A stretch of 64,000 nt of DNA from Elymus sibiricus (GCA_039707655.1 CM077670.1:148966001-149030000); one strand, 5' to 3'; shown: positions 36,634 through 48,823, numbered from the stretch's first letter. The notes: generated from the sequence alone by a model not told the origin. Numbers and translations are program-made.

Positions 36634-37546
36634 GAGGAGGCGGGGGATGATGATGATCGCGAGGAGCCGGCAGACGGTGCTCCTTCGACTTCTGGCGCCA
36701 CCCTGACCCGGCGACATAAAACACCATCTCGTCACTTACTACAGTTTGAACTTGGAAACTTTTCCAGTGCCGCAGCCTGGCGGGCGGCTTGTAATAGTAT
36801 TATGTCCAGAAACTGTTGCTGGTACAAGCGCCATCGTGCACTTGCTGCTTTTGTTTTGATTGCTTGTACATACTTGGTGCCTGTAATGACAAGTCTTTTG
36901 TTGCTCAAAATAGGAGCATAGAATCAGCTATGTGTAATTACGAGCTCACAACAAAGGCATATTAATAAGGCAAAATAACCCGGCAAACATTGCTACCAGA
37001 TTAAAAAAGATGATGACAATGCAGAATGTATGCCAACAAAGATTATGCATGCACGTAAAAATAATGTCAATGCAAAAACAGGAATTATAAACTGCTGGCT
37101 TACGCCATCCATCGTGCAGACCGACCTTTTTTAGGCATGAGTCTGAGTTGCTTTCATGAAGCAGGCACTATGGCCTTTTGGTTTATCCTCACTTTCTGAA
37201 AACCGGCTCTCACGTGACCAACAAGCGTTTTAACTCTGATAAATTCAGGGTCACCTTTGTGATTGACTCATCAAGCGTGCGCCGGGTCACCTTTTCAGAG
37301 TAACATCTTGCTGACAGGCAGGTTTAACCAAGAATTGGCTTTTTCCAGGTTAAAGGGTTTTGTAAGCTAAACTCGATGAGTTGGAAGCCCCCAAGTAACC
37401 GATGATCAACTGATATAGACTAACACACAATTTTGAGGCAAAACAACAAACTCTCTTATACAGAGCTACCAATCTTTATTTCATTGATCAAAATATGTAT
37501 ATACATGCTAGAAGGTATGTACAAAAAATATGACCCAGTCTATGAA
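36634..37546. other. Tat element region between the convergent antisense gene and gag-pol
   Basis: This holds the 3' ends of two convergent genes. The first part (to about 36720) still looks coding-like and acidic on the plus strand after the TAG. The rest is AT-rich without ORFs of note. No clear feature beyond probable untranslated regions. Confidence 0.5.
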
Positions 37547-40500
37547 TTAGGTGTAATATGGCCGGAGATGGGCAATGTTCCAGGGCCGGCTTCCCTCCTC
37601 TTCAGAGGTACGTGATTTATCTGCCTCCGTTGTTGAGATTCTTGCTGACCACAAAGGGCCCTTCCCAAGGAGGTGAAAGCTTATGCATGCCTGTCTGGTC
37701 TTGTATTAGACAGAGCACTAAGTCGCCTTCCTGAAAGGTACAACTTCGAACTCTAAGATTGTGATAGCGACGTAGGTCTTGTTGATAAATTGCTGATCGG
37801 GATGCGGCAAGCTCACGTTCTTCCTCCAGAGCATCTAGAGCGTCCTGGCGAGCTTGCTCATTATCTGACTCCACATAAGCTGCCACTCGAGGGGAGTCAT
37901 GACGAATATTGCTTGAAAGTACAGCTTCTGCACCATAGACCAGGAAAAACGGCGTATAGCCTGTTGACCTGTTGGGAGTAGTCTGTATGCTCCAAAGTAC
38001 TACAGGTAACTCCTCTTCCCAGCAACCCGGTGTGCGCTGCAAAGGCATCTTGAGCCGGGTTTGGATACCACGCAGCAATTCCTGATTGGGTCTTTCTGCC
38101 TGCCCGTTGGACTGAGGATGCGCAACCGATACTAGATGAAGCCGGATGTGCTCCTGTTGACAGAACTGTTTCATGACTCCTTTGGAAAGATTGGTTCCAT
38201 TATCTGTGTTGATACTATGTGGATAACCGAAGCAAAATATCAACTTTTTCAGAAATTTGACGGCTGTAGCAGCATCACAACGGCTGACCGGCTCTGCTTC
38301 CACCCATTTGGTGAATTTGTCCACAGCTACCAACAAGTGAGTATGTTTGTTCTTTGAACGTTTAAAGGGTCCAACCATGTCAAGCCCCCAGGCTGCAAAA
38401 GGCCAAGTTATCGGGATCATCCTCAACTCTTGAGCTGGCACATGCACCTGGCGAGCATACTTCTGGCAACCATCACATTTGCGCACAATATCTTCTGCAT
38501 CAGCGTGAGGTGTGAACCAGTAAAACCCGTGCCAGAAAGCTTTCGCGATGAGTGATCGTGAGCCGGCATGATGACCACAATTGCCAGAATGAATCTCATT
38601 GAGAATTGCATGGCCTTCCTCAGGTGAAACGCAACGCTGAAAAACACCAGTGACACTTCGTCGATGCAACTCACCATTGACGATAGTCATAGATTTGGAT
38701 CGTCTGATGATCTGGCAAGCGTTGATTTCTTCTGCTGGAAGCTCTCCCCAGCTTAGATAAGCCAAGTAAGGGACTGTCCAATCAGGTATAGCATGAACAG
38801 CAGCCACTAGAGCCGCCTTTGGGTCATGAATAGCCAATTCTTCCTCCGTTGGCAACTTGATAGACGGGTTATGCAAGACATCTAGAAAAACATTTGGCGG
38901 CACCGGCTTCCGCTGAGAACCCAATCGAGACAGTGCATCTGCTGCCTCGTTCTGCCGCCGAATGATGTGATCGACTTGATAACCCTTGAAGTGTCCAGCA
39001 ATATTAGTGACGGTGTGCCGATAAGCCGCCATAAGGGGATACTTTGAATCCCATGTGCCAGAAACCTGCTGGGCCACCAAATCTGAGTCGCCCAAACACC
39101 TGACCCGGCTCAGGTTCATCTCCTTGGCCATTCGGAGCCCGTGAAGCAATGCCTCATATTCTGCTACATTGTTAGTGCAAGGGAACATATGTCTTAAAAC
39201 ATAACAGAACTTATCTCCTCACGGGGAAGTGATCACAACTCCAGCCCCCGAGCCTTCGAGCTGTCTTGAGCCGTCAAAATGTATGGACCAATAAATCATG
39301 TTTGGCTTCTCTTCGGGAGCCTGTAACTCTGTCCAATCGTTAATGAAATCCACCAAAGCTTGAGATTTGAATGCTATGCGGGGCATATATTTGAGATGAT
39401 GTGGACCGAGCTCAATGGCCCACTTAGCAACCCGGCCCGTGACTTCCCGGTTCTGGATTATGTCCCCAAGAGGTGATGAGCTGACCACAGTGATTGGATG
39501 CTCGTGGAAGTAATGCTTCAACTTGCGGCTAGCCATGAACACTCCGTAGACCAGTTTCTGCCAATGCGGATATCATTGCTTGGACTCTGTTAATACTTCA
39601 CTGATATAATACACTGGGCGCTGAACTGGATATTCCTTGCCTTCCTCCTGGCGCTCTACAACAACTGCAATGCTTACAGCCTTGTTGTTGGCAGCAATAT
39701 ATAATAGCATAGGTTCCTTCTCATGAGGGGCAACAAGGACCGGCGGCGCAGACAACTATTTCTTGAGGGCCTCAAAAGCTTTATCTGCAGCATCACTCCA
39801 AACAAAGTCATTTGATTTCCTGAGCAATTGATACAATGGGATTTCCTTCTCCCCAAGCCGGCTTATGAAATGACTCAATGCCGCAACCCACCCAGCCAGC
39901 TTCTGCACAGCATTAATATTTGTCGGCTTAGCCAGGGTCGTGATTGCCTTGATCTTTTCCGGGTTAGCTTGGATGCCATGCTCGGAAAGGAGAAATCCTA
40001 GAAGTTTTCCTGCAGGGACACCAAAGACACATTTCTCCGGGTTAAGCTTCATCTGGTAGACACGGATATTGTCAAATGTTTCCTTGAGATCCTCCAACAG
40101 GGTTTCTTTCTTCCGAGATTTAACCACGATATCATCAACATATGCATGAACATTCCTCCCAATTTGCTTATGAAAACAATTTTGGACACAGCGCTGATAA
40201 GTTGCTTGTGCACACTTCAGACCAAACGGCATGGTGCTATAACAGAAGGCCCCAAAGGTTGTGATGAAAGCCGTCTTTTCCTGGTCTTCCTGCTTCATCT
40301 TGATCTGATGATAACCAGAGTAAGCATCCAGAAAGCATAAACACTCACAACCCGCCGTGGCATCAATGATCTGGTCTATACGGGGCAAGGCAAAGGGGTC
40401 ACTAGGACAAGCCTTATTTAGGTCTGTGTAATCAACACACATCCGCCAAGTCCTGTTTTTCTTCAGAACAAGCACCGGGTTGGCTAACCACTCTGGATGG

Positions 40501-43500
40501 AAAACTTCAACAATAAACCCGGCCGCAAGGAGTCGGGCCACTCCCTCACCAATAGCTTTCCGCCTCTCTTCATTGGTACGAAGGAGATACTGGCGAACTT
40601 GCTTAAACTTAGGATCCACATTGAGGGAGTACTCAGCGAGTTCTCTCGGTACACTTGGCATATCAGAAGGTTTCCATGCAAAGATGTCCCAATTCTCACG
40701 GATGAACTCGATGAGCGTGCTTTCCTATTGGGGATCCATATTCGCCCCGATGGTGAACTGCTCAGAGGAATTACCCGGGGTGAAATCAATTTGCTTAGTA
40801 TCTTTAGCCGACTTAAATTTGAGCAACGGGTCAGACTCCATCGTTGGCTTCTTTAGGGATGTCCTGTCAGCCGTGTCGACATTATCCTGGTAATACCGCA
40901 ACTCTTCTGCAGCACAAGCGGACTCAGCGTAAGCTGCATCTCCTTCCTCGCACTGAAGTGCAATTTCTCGACTTCCTTCTACTGTAATGGTTCCTCTCGG
41001 CCCTGGCATTTTCATTTTCAGGTAAACGTAGAATGGCCGTGCTATGAACCGTGCATAAGCCGGCCGGCCAAATAAGGCGTGGTATGGGCTTTTAAGCTTA
41101 ACCACCTCAAAGGACAGAAATTCCGAACGGTAGTTATCCTCTGAGCTGAAGGCCACCTCCAGGGATATTCTTCCCATGGGATAAGCTGACTTGCCAGGAA
41201 CGATGCTATGAAAAACTGTAGAGGACGGAGTCAACTGCTTATCGGATAGATTCATCCGCCTGAACGTGTCATAGTACAGAATATTGATGCTGCTGCCTCC
41301 GTCCATGAGCACTTTGGTCAACGTATAACCACCAACTTGCGGTGCCACCACCAGAGCTAAATGACCGGGGTGATCAAGGAGGACTGGGTGATCTGCCCGG
41401 CTCCAAGTAACTGGCTGCTCTGACCAGTTGAGATAATATGGGGCTGCCGGCTCAACCATATGGGCGGCTCACCGCTGCACTTTCCGATCACGCTTGCAGG
41501 TACTAGTGGTGAAGACATGATACTACCCACTATTCAACTGCTTCGGATTACTCTGAAATCCTGATTGACCGGCTTGATGCTGATTCCCTTGATTGTTCCT
41601 CTGATTGCCTCCTCCAGCATTGCCAGCCCCCTAAAACCCGCCGCTCTGGCCACTGTTCCCTTGGAACCCGAGGCCTGCGAAGGGCCCTTGCGAGCCGGCT
41701 CCAGAGAAGCCGGACCCCGGATTGCCGGGTTGTCCGCCGTTGCCTCCACTGTTATGATGGTTCTGGAAGACCCGTTTGGAGAACTCTTGCATGATATAGC
41801 AATTTTCCCAGGAGTGGCTAGACAGCTTACCATTGAAACTATGTTTTGGGCATGGCCCCTTGAGAGCTTCCTCGAAGCTGAGAGGGCGACTTCGAGAGGA
41901 TGGCCTTCTGGAACCATTGTTCTGGCGCTGACTCTTGTTACCAGTGTTTGTATTTGCTACCAAGTCAGAGCCGCCTTCATAACCTTTACGTTTACCACCG
42001 TTGCCATTCTGCCCATTGCCATTGTTTTGCTGGTGACCCTTACCACCGTTTTTCTTGCCCTTACTGGATTTTTCCTCGTCGGATAATGGATCCTTGGTAT
42101 TATCTGATTCCGCATACCGGGTTAAGACATCCATGAGATCACACATGTCCTGGGCCTTTCTCTTGAGTCGCCCTAACTTCTGGACCAGGGGCTGAAACTT
42201 GCATGTTCGTTCCAGAACAAGCACTGCTTGTGCAGCTGAGATGCTATCTGAAGTATGTATGACCTCCGCAACCTGGCGAGCCCAATGATGCGCCGATTCA
42301 TCCTCACGCTGGAAACAACATTCGAGATCAACAATTGTGGTTGGCCTTTTGCAGGTTCCCTGGAAATTCTTGATGAAGCGCTCCTTCAATTCCTGCCATG
42401 TGTTGATGGAATTCGCCGGCAGGTTTTTCAACCAAGTGCAGGCGGGACCTTCCAACATGAGGGGCAGATAACGTGCACATAATGACTCGCTTGCTCCCAA
42501 CAGGTCCATTGGCAGCTCGTAACTCTCAATCCACTTGGTCGGCTCCAGATTGGTTGTGTTATTAGGAACCTTGCAAGGACCTTTGAAGTCTGGGGGCATG
42601 CGTGCCTCTCGCAGCGCCGGGACCAGACAAGGAGTCCCGATCAAACGGCTTGATAAGCCCCCAAGCCGGCCAGCTGACTGGGCTGCGGTGGGCGGGTCGT
42701 GTGCTGCCAGCGGGTTATACACTGCACGCGTGTTTTCCTCCTCCAACGCTCATAAGGCCCGAGCGGTGTCCACAATGTCCTGCGCATTCGGAATCCTCGG
42801 CTGGTGCTGATTCGCCAGTGGTTGGGCGGCCCTTCTGCGGTGTGCGCTACTGGAAACTGTTGGCGACTCAGGGCGCTGGCTCCTGGTGCGGCTCTGATGG
42901 GGGGTCGAGTGAAGCCGGTGCTGACTATGAGAATAGTTGGCTTGCTGCACCATTGCTGTCTTAAGCATTGCGATGGCGTTCCTGGCTTCGACCTGAGCCG
43001 GACCGTCTCCCTTGATTGGGATTGCCGCCAAATTGTGAGTCGCCGCTAGCACGTTGTTGACCGGGTTGGAATAGTGTCCAATTGGGGTCTGGAACCGGCG
43101 AGACGGCAGCTGTTGTTGCTGATCTGGTGTATGATGCTGGGCCGGCTCCCTCTGCTGAGCCGGCTGCTGCAAAAGTGGTCCTCCCGGGGGGACAACTCCA
43201 GCCCCCGGGTTTGTCGGAGCAGGCGGATTGTCTGGTGTGGTAAACAGCTGAGTTGGCTCGATATTAGCCAGATGCCGGCTTTGATGACACCTCCGGTGGA
43301 CGAGCTCTGACTCTGCCTGCCGGCGGCTTAAGTAATGAGCCTCCTCATCTAGGCGCTATCTTTTCTCGGCAAGCCGGGCCTGTGCCTCTGCCATGCGGGC
43401 GTCCTCAGCATTGATACCCTCTTGGATCTTGGCCATCTGCTCGCGACACTTCGTGATGTCCGTGTTGCGCGCAGCTGCGTTCTCCACAGTAACCGGCTCG

Positions 43501-43664
43501 GCCAACAGGGCTGTCAGCGTATTCATCAAGTCTGCAAGCGCCTGTACCCCGATTTTCTGAGAGCCGGCAGCTGTCACGCCGGCTCCTCCTGAGCCGGCTA
43601 GGGTGAGATTCTGCTCAGCCGCTAGATCGACCGGATCGCGCACAGGATCCTGTCTACCCGCCAT
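37547..43664 (-). pseudogene. Tat gag-pol polyprotein, one frame with nine nonsense stops
   Basis: ATG at 43664 starts a frame that stays in phase to 37617 (2015 codons). Domains in order: gag core near residues 358-470; zinc knuckle CPKHSFNGKLSSHSWENC; protease VLMDGGSSINILYYD (about 787) and HALFGRPAYA; RT with FLDAYSGYHQI (about 1111) and AYVDD (about 1174-1178); RNase H; a second RNase H with NNVAEYEALLHGLRMA; integrase with H-H-C-C zinc finger, and D-D-E at about 1762, 1821 and 1857 (D-x35-E). Stops: TAG at 43356, 41631, 41523, 40725, 39756; TGA at 42750, 41469, 39573, 39219. A small indel near 37630 shifts the last residues, WNIAHLRPYYT, ending at 37547. Catalytic residues I checked are intact, so decay is recent. 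Confidence 0.92.
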
Positions 43665-44086
43665 GTAGACCGCCGCAAAACGAGGGGCTCAAGGACCTCT
43701 GGAAAGACTTTGTCAGTGTATCCCAGCCTTCCATCGTATAGGGGACGGATCGACTCAGTTTCGCCTGTCGAGGAATCGCCGTCAGATTGAACGAGCGTAT
43801 CATCTCCGGACAGGGAGTTCTCCGACAAGGCCACCCCTTGGGTGAACCCTACGAAAACATGCTTCCGGTCGTCCTACAGCAGGCCGGGTCTTGCCTGGCT
43901 TGGACTGGCATGGTGAGCCGACTCAACGCCGGTAACAACTTCCAACCCGGCGGCCGACTCGCCGATGACACCGATGAAGGTATGGATCTTGCCAAAGGGG
44001 ACCCGGTACCCATACTCAATTGAGTCGGCGTCGGGACCCCAGTACGAATCGTCGATGTAGAGCTTCCCGCGGCGGCTCTTCGTCAT
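43622..44086 (-). pseudogene. Tat leader ORF upstream of gag
   Basis: From ATG 44086 the minus strand is open in one frame, with one TAG at 43874-43876, to a stop at 43622. It overlaps the gag start by about 43 bp in another frame. The translation looks genuine: GKLYIDDSYWGPDADSIEYG, YRVPFGKIHTFIGVIGES, then DDRKHVFVGFTQG. The frame is also open upstream into the LTR. Extra ORFs before gag are known in Tat/Ogre elements; the function is unknown. The TAG again could derive from CAG. Confidence 0.6.
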
Positions 44087-44154
44087 CAAGCCGACCGCGT
44101 ACTTCCTGAACCATGGGAGAGCTCCCGCCAAGAACTCAACTCCACCGTGCGTAG

Positions 44155-44174
44155 GCCCCGCGGTGGGCGCCCAC
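44155..44174 (-). other. Tat primer-binding-like segment
   Basis: Just inside the 5' LTR the minus strand reads GTGGGCGCCCACCGCGGGGC, the expected position of a PBS. It contains the palindrome GTGGGCGCCCAC. The tRNA is not assigned. Confidence 0.5.
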
Positions 44175-44705
44175 TGTCGTGGTTTTGACACGGCAGATGC
44201 CCTTGTGAAAGGACTTGGAGATGAGGCCATTGCACAAGGGTGGAAGCTTAGCGGGGTTGATTGGGAACGAGAAGACACGAGATTAACCAGGTTCGGCCCC
44301 TCACGATCGAGGTAATAGCCTACGTCCTGCTTGATTGTATTGATTGTGTCTCGATTACAAGGATGCGATCTCGCTAACTTAGCTCTCGAGGAGTTGCAAC
44401 TTAGTCTTTCTGGCCAAGGCACTCCCCTTTATATAACAGGTGGAGCCCTAGATTTACATGAGAGTCTGGGTCTTAATCCTAACCCGTCTCCTACTATTAT
44501 TCTACTTATTCTCCAAGGCAGTCCCCCTGTCGTAGGTTTTCTCCTTGAGCCGGCCCGTATGGCTGAGCCGGCCTTTCTCACCGGGCCTCCATCATGCCGG
44601 CCCATTGAATATCTCCTAAGCCCCGCAGTGAGATAACCAACTGAGCCCGCTCTATGGCCGGGTCATCTTCTTGCCGGGTCTACATGCTGGGAAATATCCC
44701 CAACA
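44175..44705 (-). repeat. Tat element 5' LTR (531 bp)
   Basis: It is bounded TGTCGTGG...CCCCAACA, with a minus-strand TATA-like GTTATATAAAGGGG at about 44422-44437. It is followed by the second CACGG copy of the TSD. Confidence 0.92.
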
Positions 44706-44726
44706 CACGGGGACAGAGATGCTTAC

Positions 44727-46382
44727 TCTTCGTCCTCATCAGGGTCACCAGGACTGACATATCGTAATGAACTGTCTCCTCGGTCCCCGCAGTTGTGGAT
44801 GACGGCAGTGGACTCCTGGGACGCTTTAGGGGAGCTGGGAGTTGCGAAGTACCCGCCTCCTCCACGGTCGACAGGATGGGTCAATGAGGGACACCAACGC
44901 GGGAAGGCAGTTGCCGAGAAGGCTGCGCCCGGGGGATTGCGGCTACCACCTTGATGCCGGCAGGCCTTTGGCTCGCCGACTCGGTATGCGCCTCCCCCTT
45001 GCGGGCAGTCCTCTTGGCGACAGCCATTTTTCCCTTGGCAGGAGGAGGGCAGGGTGGTTCTTCTTCCTCTTCCGACTCCTCCTCACCCGAGGACCCCTCG
45101 GGTTGCTCCTCTTCTTCTTCCCCTCCTTCGGATTCCTCAGCCCGCTCCTCCTCCCCAACATGCTCTTCAGCATGCTCTTGGGAGCGGCTTCCTCCACTGG
45201 CCTCCGGAGCCGCGGCCCGCTTTTTGGACTGGTCCTTGCCCGGCCGAGGATGAGTTACCTTCGTCTTCTTGCACTCGTTAGCCCTTGCTGCAAGAAACTC
45301 TTTCCGGTCATCCTTCGTCGGGTGCATCATGCCGTACCCGGCCCCGATAGCCTCCTCTACCAACCCGGCAAACCAGTTATCCACATCCTTCTGCTCAGGT
45401 TCCTTCCATGTGCTCAGAACTGTCTGAGCATCACAGCCGGCATCCATGCCAGGATAGAGGCCTTGGCGGTGTTGTTACACAAAGGGATCACCTCCGCCGG
45501 CAAGTCAAAGTCGCAACCTTTGTTGAAAATCTGGCAGATGAGCAGATAGTGTCCCATCATCATCAAGTTGTTGTCAGGGCCCTGGTGCAGCCACATTGGG
45601 TCAGTGGGGCCCTGGTAATCCCACGCTTGCCGGCCTTTTCTGTGCTGCAGTGGGGCGATCCGGCGGCGAAGGAAATCTGCTCCCACCTTCTCAACCGTCA
45701 AGCCGGCCCCTTTCAGATCAAGGATTCGGCGCAGCGCCACCTCCAGTTTGGCGTCATTGGGGTCAACTTGGTTCTAGCTATCAGGCTTAACAACCATCTC
45801 GGTCCAGAGATGGGAAAAGGCTGGGAAGTCTTGCTGCTTGACCCAGCACCAATCAGCACGCCACTCCTCCCACCAGGAGTGAAACTCGCCGTCCAAGTAG
45901 TACTTTTTCGAATTTCCCCTTGGGACCCAAGTGATGCTATCGGAAAGAGCGCCCTTCTGGACCCGAGGGATGAAGAAATGCCGGAACAGGGCTACATTTG
46001 GGGCTATCCCCACAAAATTTTCGCACAAGTGTGCAAAAGTTGCCAGGCAGGTGACCGCATTGGGTGTAAAATCGAGGAGCCTGAGCCCGAAGGCGTTCAT
46101 CACCTCAACAAAGAAAGCAGAAAAGGAAGGGCACATACCGCAGTAGAAGTACCCAGCGAGGAAGTGGAATTGGTCGCCGACGGGAGGAAGATATCCAGGA
46201 AGCACCACCGTGGCCTCATGATCTTCCGTTTTACTCGCGTACATATACGCGTAGTCCCTCGACAGATCGTCTGCCATGAGCGCCGACGAGAAAACAGCCT
46301 GGTCCCACCGTTGCGCATCCTTGGTGGCTTTCTTCTCAGCCGCCGCCGAACTTGGGGCCTTCCGGCCTCTCTTCGGCGCCAT
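44727..46382 (-). pseudogene. Element G antisense gene, first exon with Transposase_28-like domain
   Basis: ATG at 46382 gives MAPKRGRKAPSSAAAEKKAT. Next comes a domain with SFSAFFVEVMNAFGLRLLDF, TPNAVTCLATFAHLCENFVG and IAPNVALFRHFFIPRV. It fits Pfam 'putative gypsy type transposon' (Transposase_28), and a W-rich segment follows. A TAG at about 45771 and a frameshift near 45450 interrupt it. The frame then continues into KDVDNWFAGLVEEAIGAGYG and a strongly acidic Glu/Ser tract, followed by a basic stretch. A donor GAAGA|GTAAGC ends the exon at 44727. The role of these antisense proteins is unknown. The gene lies antisense to gag, between the pol scar and the 3' LTR. Confidence 0.7.
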
Positions 46383-46564
46383 GACAAGGTGTTGGAGGAG
46401 GGCGGGAGGCAAAGTTGTATTGTGCACCGGCGGAAGCAAAGGGCGTGCTCTGCTCTTGTGCGGCGGTGAAAGCAGGAGGGGGCGCATTCTGCTTTTGCGC
46501 GAGGTTGAAGACGGCGGCGAATTGGCTAGATTGGGAAGAGGGGATGAATGAGCAGCGCCCTTTG

Positions 46565-46590
46565 CGGTTTCCTTTTTTATGGGGAAGGCG
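46565..46590 (-). promoter_or_regulatory. possible TATA-type promoter of the element G antisense gene
   Basis: On the minus strand CCCCATAAAAAAGGAAACC lies about 190 bp upstream of the ATG at 46382, after a GC-rich stretch (CTGCGCCTTCCCC). It is placed like the clear TATA boxes of the Tat and H extra genes, but the match is weaker. Confidence 0.35.
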
Positions 46591-46818
46591 CAGGGGGCTG
46601 GCTCTTTTCCGTCCTACGTGGCCGCGCTTTTCAGGCGCACCACCTCCCACCGCCGTTCCGCTCCACCTCTCCCATGCCCGCGTTTAATACGCGTCATGGG
46701 AGGGTGCGGTAAAAGAGAATATCATGACAGTTATCCTCTGCCACGTGCCGCCTGTGCACTGTTTGGGCCTAGCCCAACGAAGCCTCGCATGCACGCGTGG
46801 CCCAGACCCAGGGGCTCC

Positions 46819-47743
46819 TGTCGGTGTACTAAGACATGGGTGCCCTCATACCCAGACTTGTGCACAAGCAGTTGTAGCCTCTCTTCCTGCAAGGGCTTGA
46901 TAGAGGGTAACTACAACCCAAGACTCAACACCAAGACCGTGAAGAAGACCTCAAGGCAGGTCATCGAGAAGTACTATTCTAAGTACTGAAGATCGACGCT
47001 GTTCTTGCCGGCAAGCCTCGCTCCGGCAAGGTGAAGACCAAGGCTATGGTTGCCGGCAAGCTCCCTTCCCGGCAAGCAAGGCTCGGCAAGCTCCGTGCAG
47101 GCAGGTTTGTTCTGTCCCGTTACCGCTCCACCTCACCATCGACCAGATAGGCTCGTGGGCTAGGTGTCGAGCGGGCAGGCAGTCAACATGACCGGCCAAA
47201 GCACGTGTCAGCACGCCACACTGAGATTAACTTTAATGACACCCGTCCCTGGGACATGTCAAGATTACAAGAGGGCGCTGGGATCGGTGGTACAGATCTT
47301 TTGCCCAAGGCCTCGCCTCCCCGATGTAGCGCCTTACGGTGCATTAAATGTGTTTGTCTTACCCCATTGGAAGATAAATGCGATGACGGTGCAAGTCACT
47401 GTTCACACTCTGTAATGACCGTATTAGCCATTGTGGTAACCCCTTGGCCTATAAAAGGAGGCCCACGGCTACAGGTAGAACGGTCGACACCCAGTTCAAT
47501 TACACGTTGCAGCTGCGTTTTCCTAGGCACCTTGCCGGAAACTGCGCTCCCAATAACCAAAGTTCATAGTCAATCAACCACAGAGCAGGAGTAGGGTTTT
47601 ATGCTCATAGCGGCCCGAACCTGGATAAATCCCCCCGTGTGTTCTTGCACTTACTAAAAACCTGCTCTTTGTCCCGTGCACGTCCCCTGAGCCGAATCGC
47701 AAAGGGACCCGTTCGGTCCCATAGATAGTCGTTTCGCGCGATA
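46819..47743 (+). repeat. Element G 3' LTR (925 bp)
   Basis: It is collinear with 11647-12572. The TATA box CTATAAAAGGAGG lies at about 47448. It ends CGCGCGATA, so the terminal CA has become TA. The purine-rich CCCAGGGGCTCC precedes it as a weak polypurine tract. Confidence 0.92.
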
Positions 47744-47748
47744 GCAGC

Positions 47749-48823
47749 GGAATTGCGTAAAGGTAAAGGGTGAGGAATTTGAAACCAAGTAAGCTTGGTG
47801 AAGACACAGCGATTTGGTAGACCAGTTCTAGTTGCTGCATCAACTATACGTCTGGTTGAGGCGGCCGAGTTTTACCTCAGAGGACACTTAGTCCTCACCA
47901 TATTCCTCTTGAGCTAAGGTCACTAAGACCTCGTCCAATCACTCGTGGTATGTCTTCAAGGTAGACTTCCAAAACCTTCATAGACTTGTTCACCGGCATG
48001 CCACAATTACTCTTGGGTGCTCAGAACATGACGCCTAACCATCTGGAAGAATGACAGTCTTCAAAGGTATTAAGCGTCGGATCACACTGATCAACTTCTT
48101 CAGTGATGCTCAATCACTTTGGCTTTGGTTGGGTTTTTCCTCACTTGGGTTCTCACAAAGTTGTCAGAGGAAGGGTTGCTCTCAAATGACAAGTGTCAAT
48201 CTCTCTCTAGAGCAGCCAACCAACTAGTGGTTGTGGGGGGCGGCTATTTATAGCCCGGGGGCAACCTGACATGAATTGTCATAAATGCCCTTCTCAGACA
48301 TGGCCGTTGTCAGGATAAGGATCCACTCGACAGCTGGCATGCGGCGCAGCAACGGTCGGAAATTGGAACTGATAATTTCGTCGGGGCACTCAATTTCCTC
48401 ACGATAGGCAGATCGCACTGGCGAAATCCTAACTCCTCAGCCTGACCTAATTCGTCAGCGACCAGATGAACTGCATCACTGTCACTAGCAAATTCATCAG
48501 CTGTTCCGAAGATTTCCAAAGGCTTCACCCGAAGCGGATGTAGTGTGTATAGGTTTGAGCATCACTTTGGAAATGTGATAAATGTTTCACCTAGACCCCC
48601 TTTAACAGTACGGTTTTTCCTATGACTCAAATAAGAAGAAAAATAAACATTGAAAACAAAGTCTACAAGCTTCAAAGTCTTCACATTAATTTCTTCAAAG
48701 GCCGCACCAAATTCTTCACTTGAAGAAATACATTTTTAGGGGTCGACTTCCGTGGGTTAAACCAAGTCTTCAGGAACTATTTCACCTATGTACACTCACA
48801 AACACATTAGTCCCTTAACCTAT
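47749..48823 (-). repeat. Element H 3' LTR, segment 2
   Basis: This is the continuation of the H LTR after removal of element G. It has many GAAGA/TCTTC strings and no ORF of note. It is cut at 48823 by CACTA-3. Confidence 0.65.

Larger units (their letters stand above)
31644..44705 (-). mobile_element. Tat-lineage Gypsy retrotransposon, 13.1 kb, nested in element G
   Basis: LTRs at 31644-32173 and 44175-44705 are flanked by a perfect CACGG duplication (31639-31643, 44706-44710). Gag-pol is on the minus strand. It has a second RNase H domain between the usual RNase H and integrase, a known hallmark of the Tat lineage, and an antisense gene downstream of pol, also known from Tat elements such as Grande. 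A leader ORF precedes gag. LTRs differ at about 24 of 530 positions by eye (about 4.5%), roughly 1.8 million years at the often used grass rate of 1.3e-8. It landed in a predicted intron of the G antisense gene. Confidence 0.92.
11647..47743 (+). mobile_element. Element G: pol-deleted Gypsy retrotransposon with antisense gene; hosts two nested elements
   Basis: Two LTRs (11647-12572 and 46819-47743) share TGTCGG starts and are flanked by GCAAC (11642-11646) and GCAGC (47744-47748), a 5-bp TSD with one mismatch. Without the nested LARD (12.6 kb) and Tat element (13.1 kb) G is about 10.4 kb long. The sense strand has gag, a protease-like segment and a scar joining pre-RT to post-integrase sequence. 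The antisense strand between pol scar and 3' LTR has a multi-exon gene with a Transposase_28-like domain. By-eye LTR comparison gives about 41 differences in 925 bp, mostly transitions. G is non-autonomous. Confidence 0.9.
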
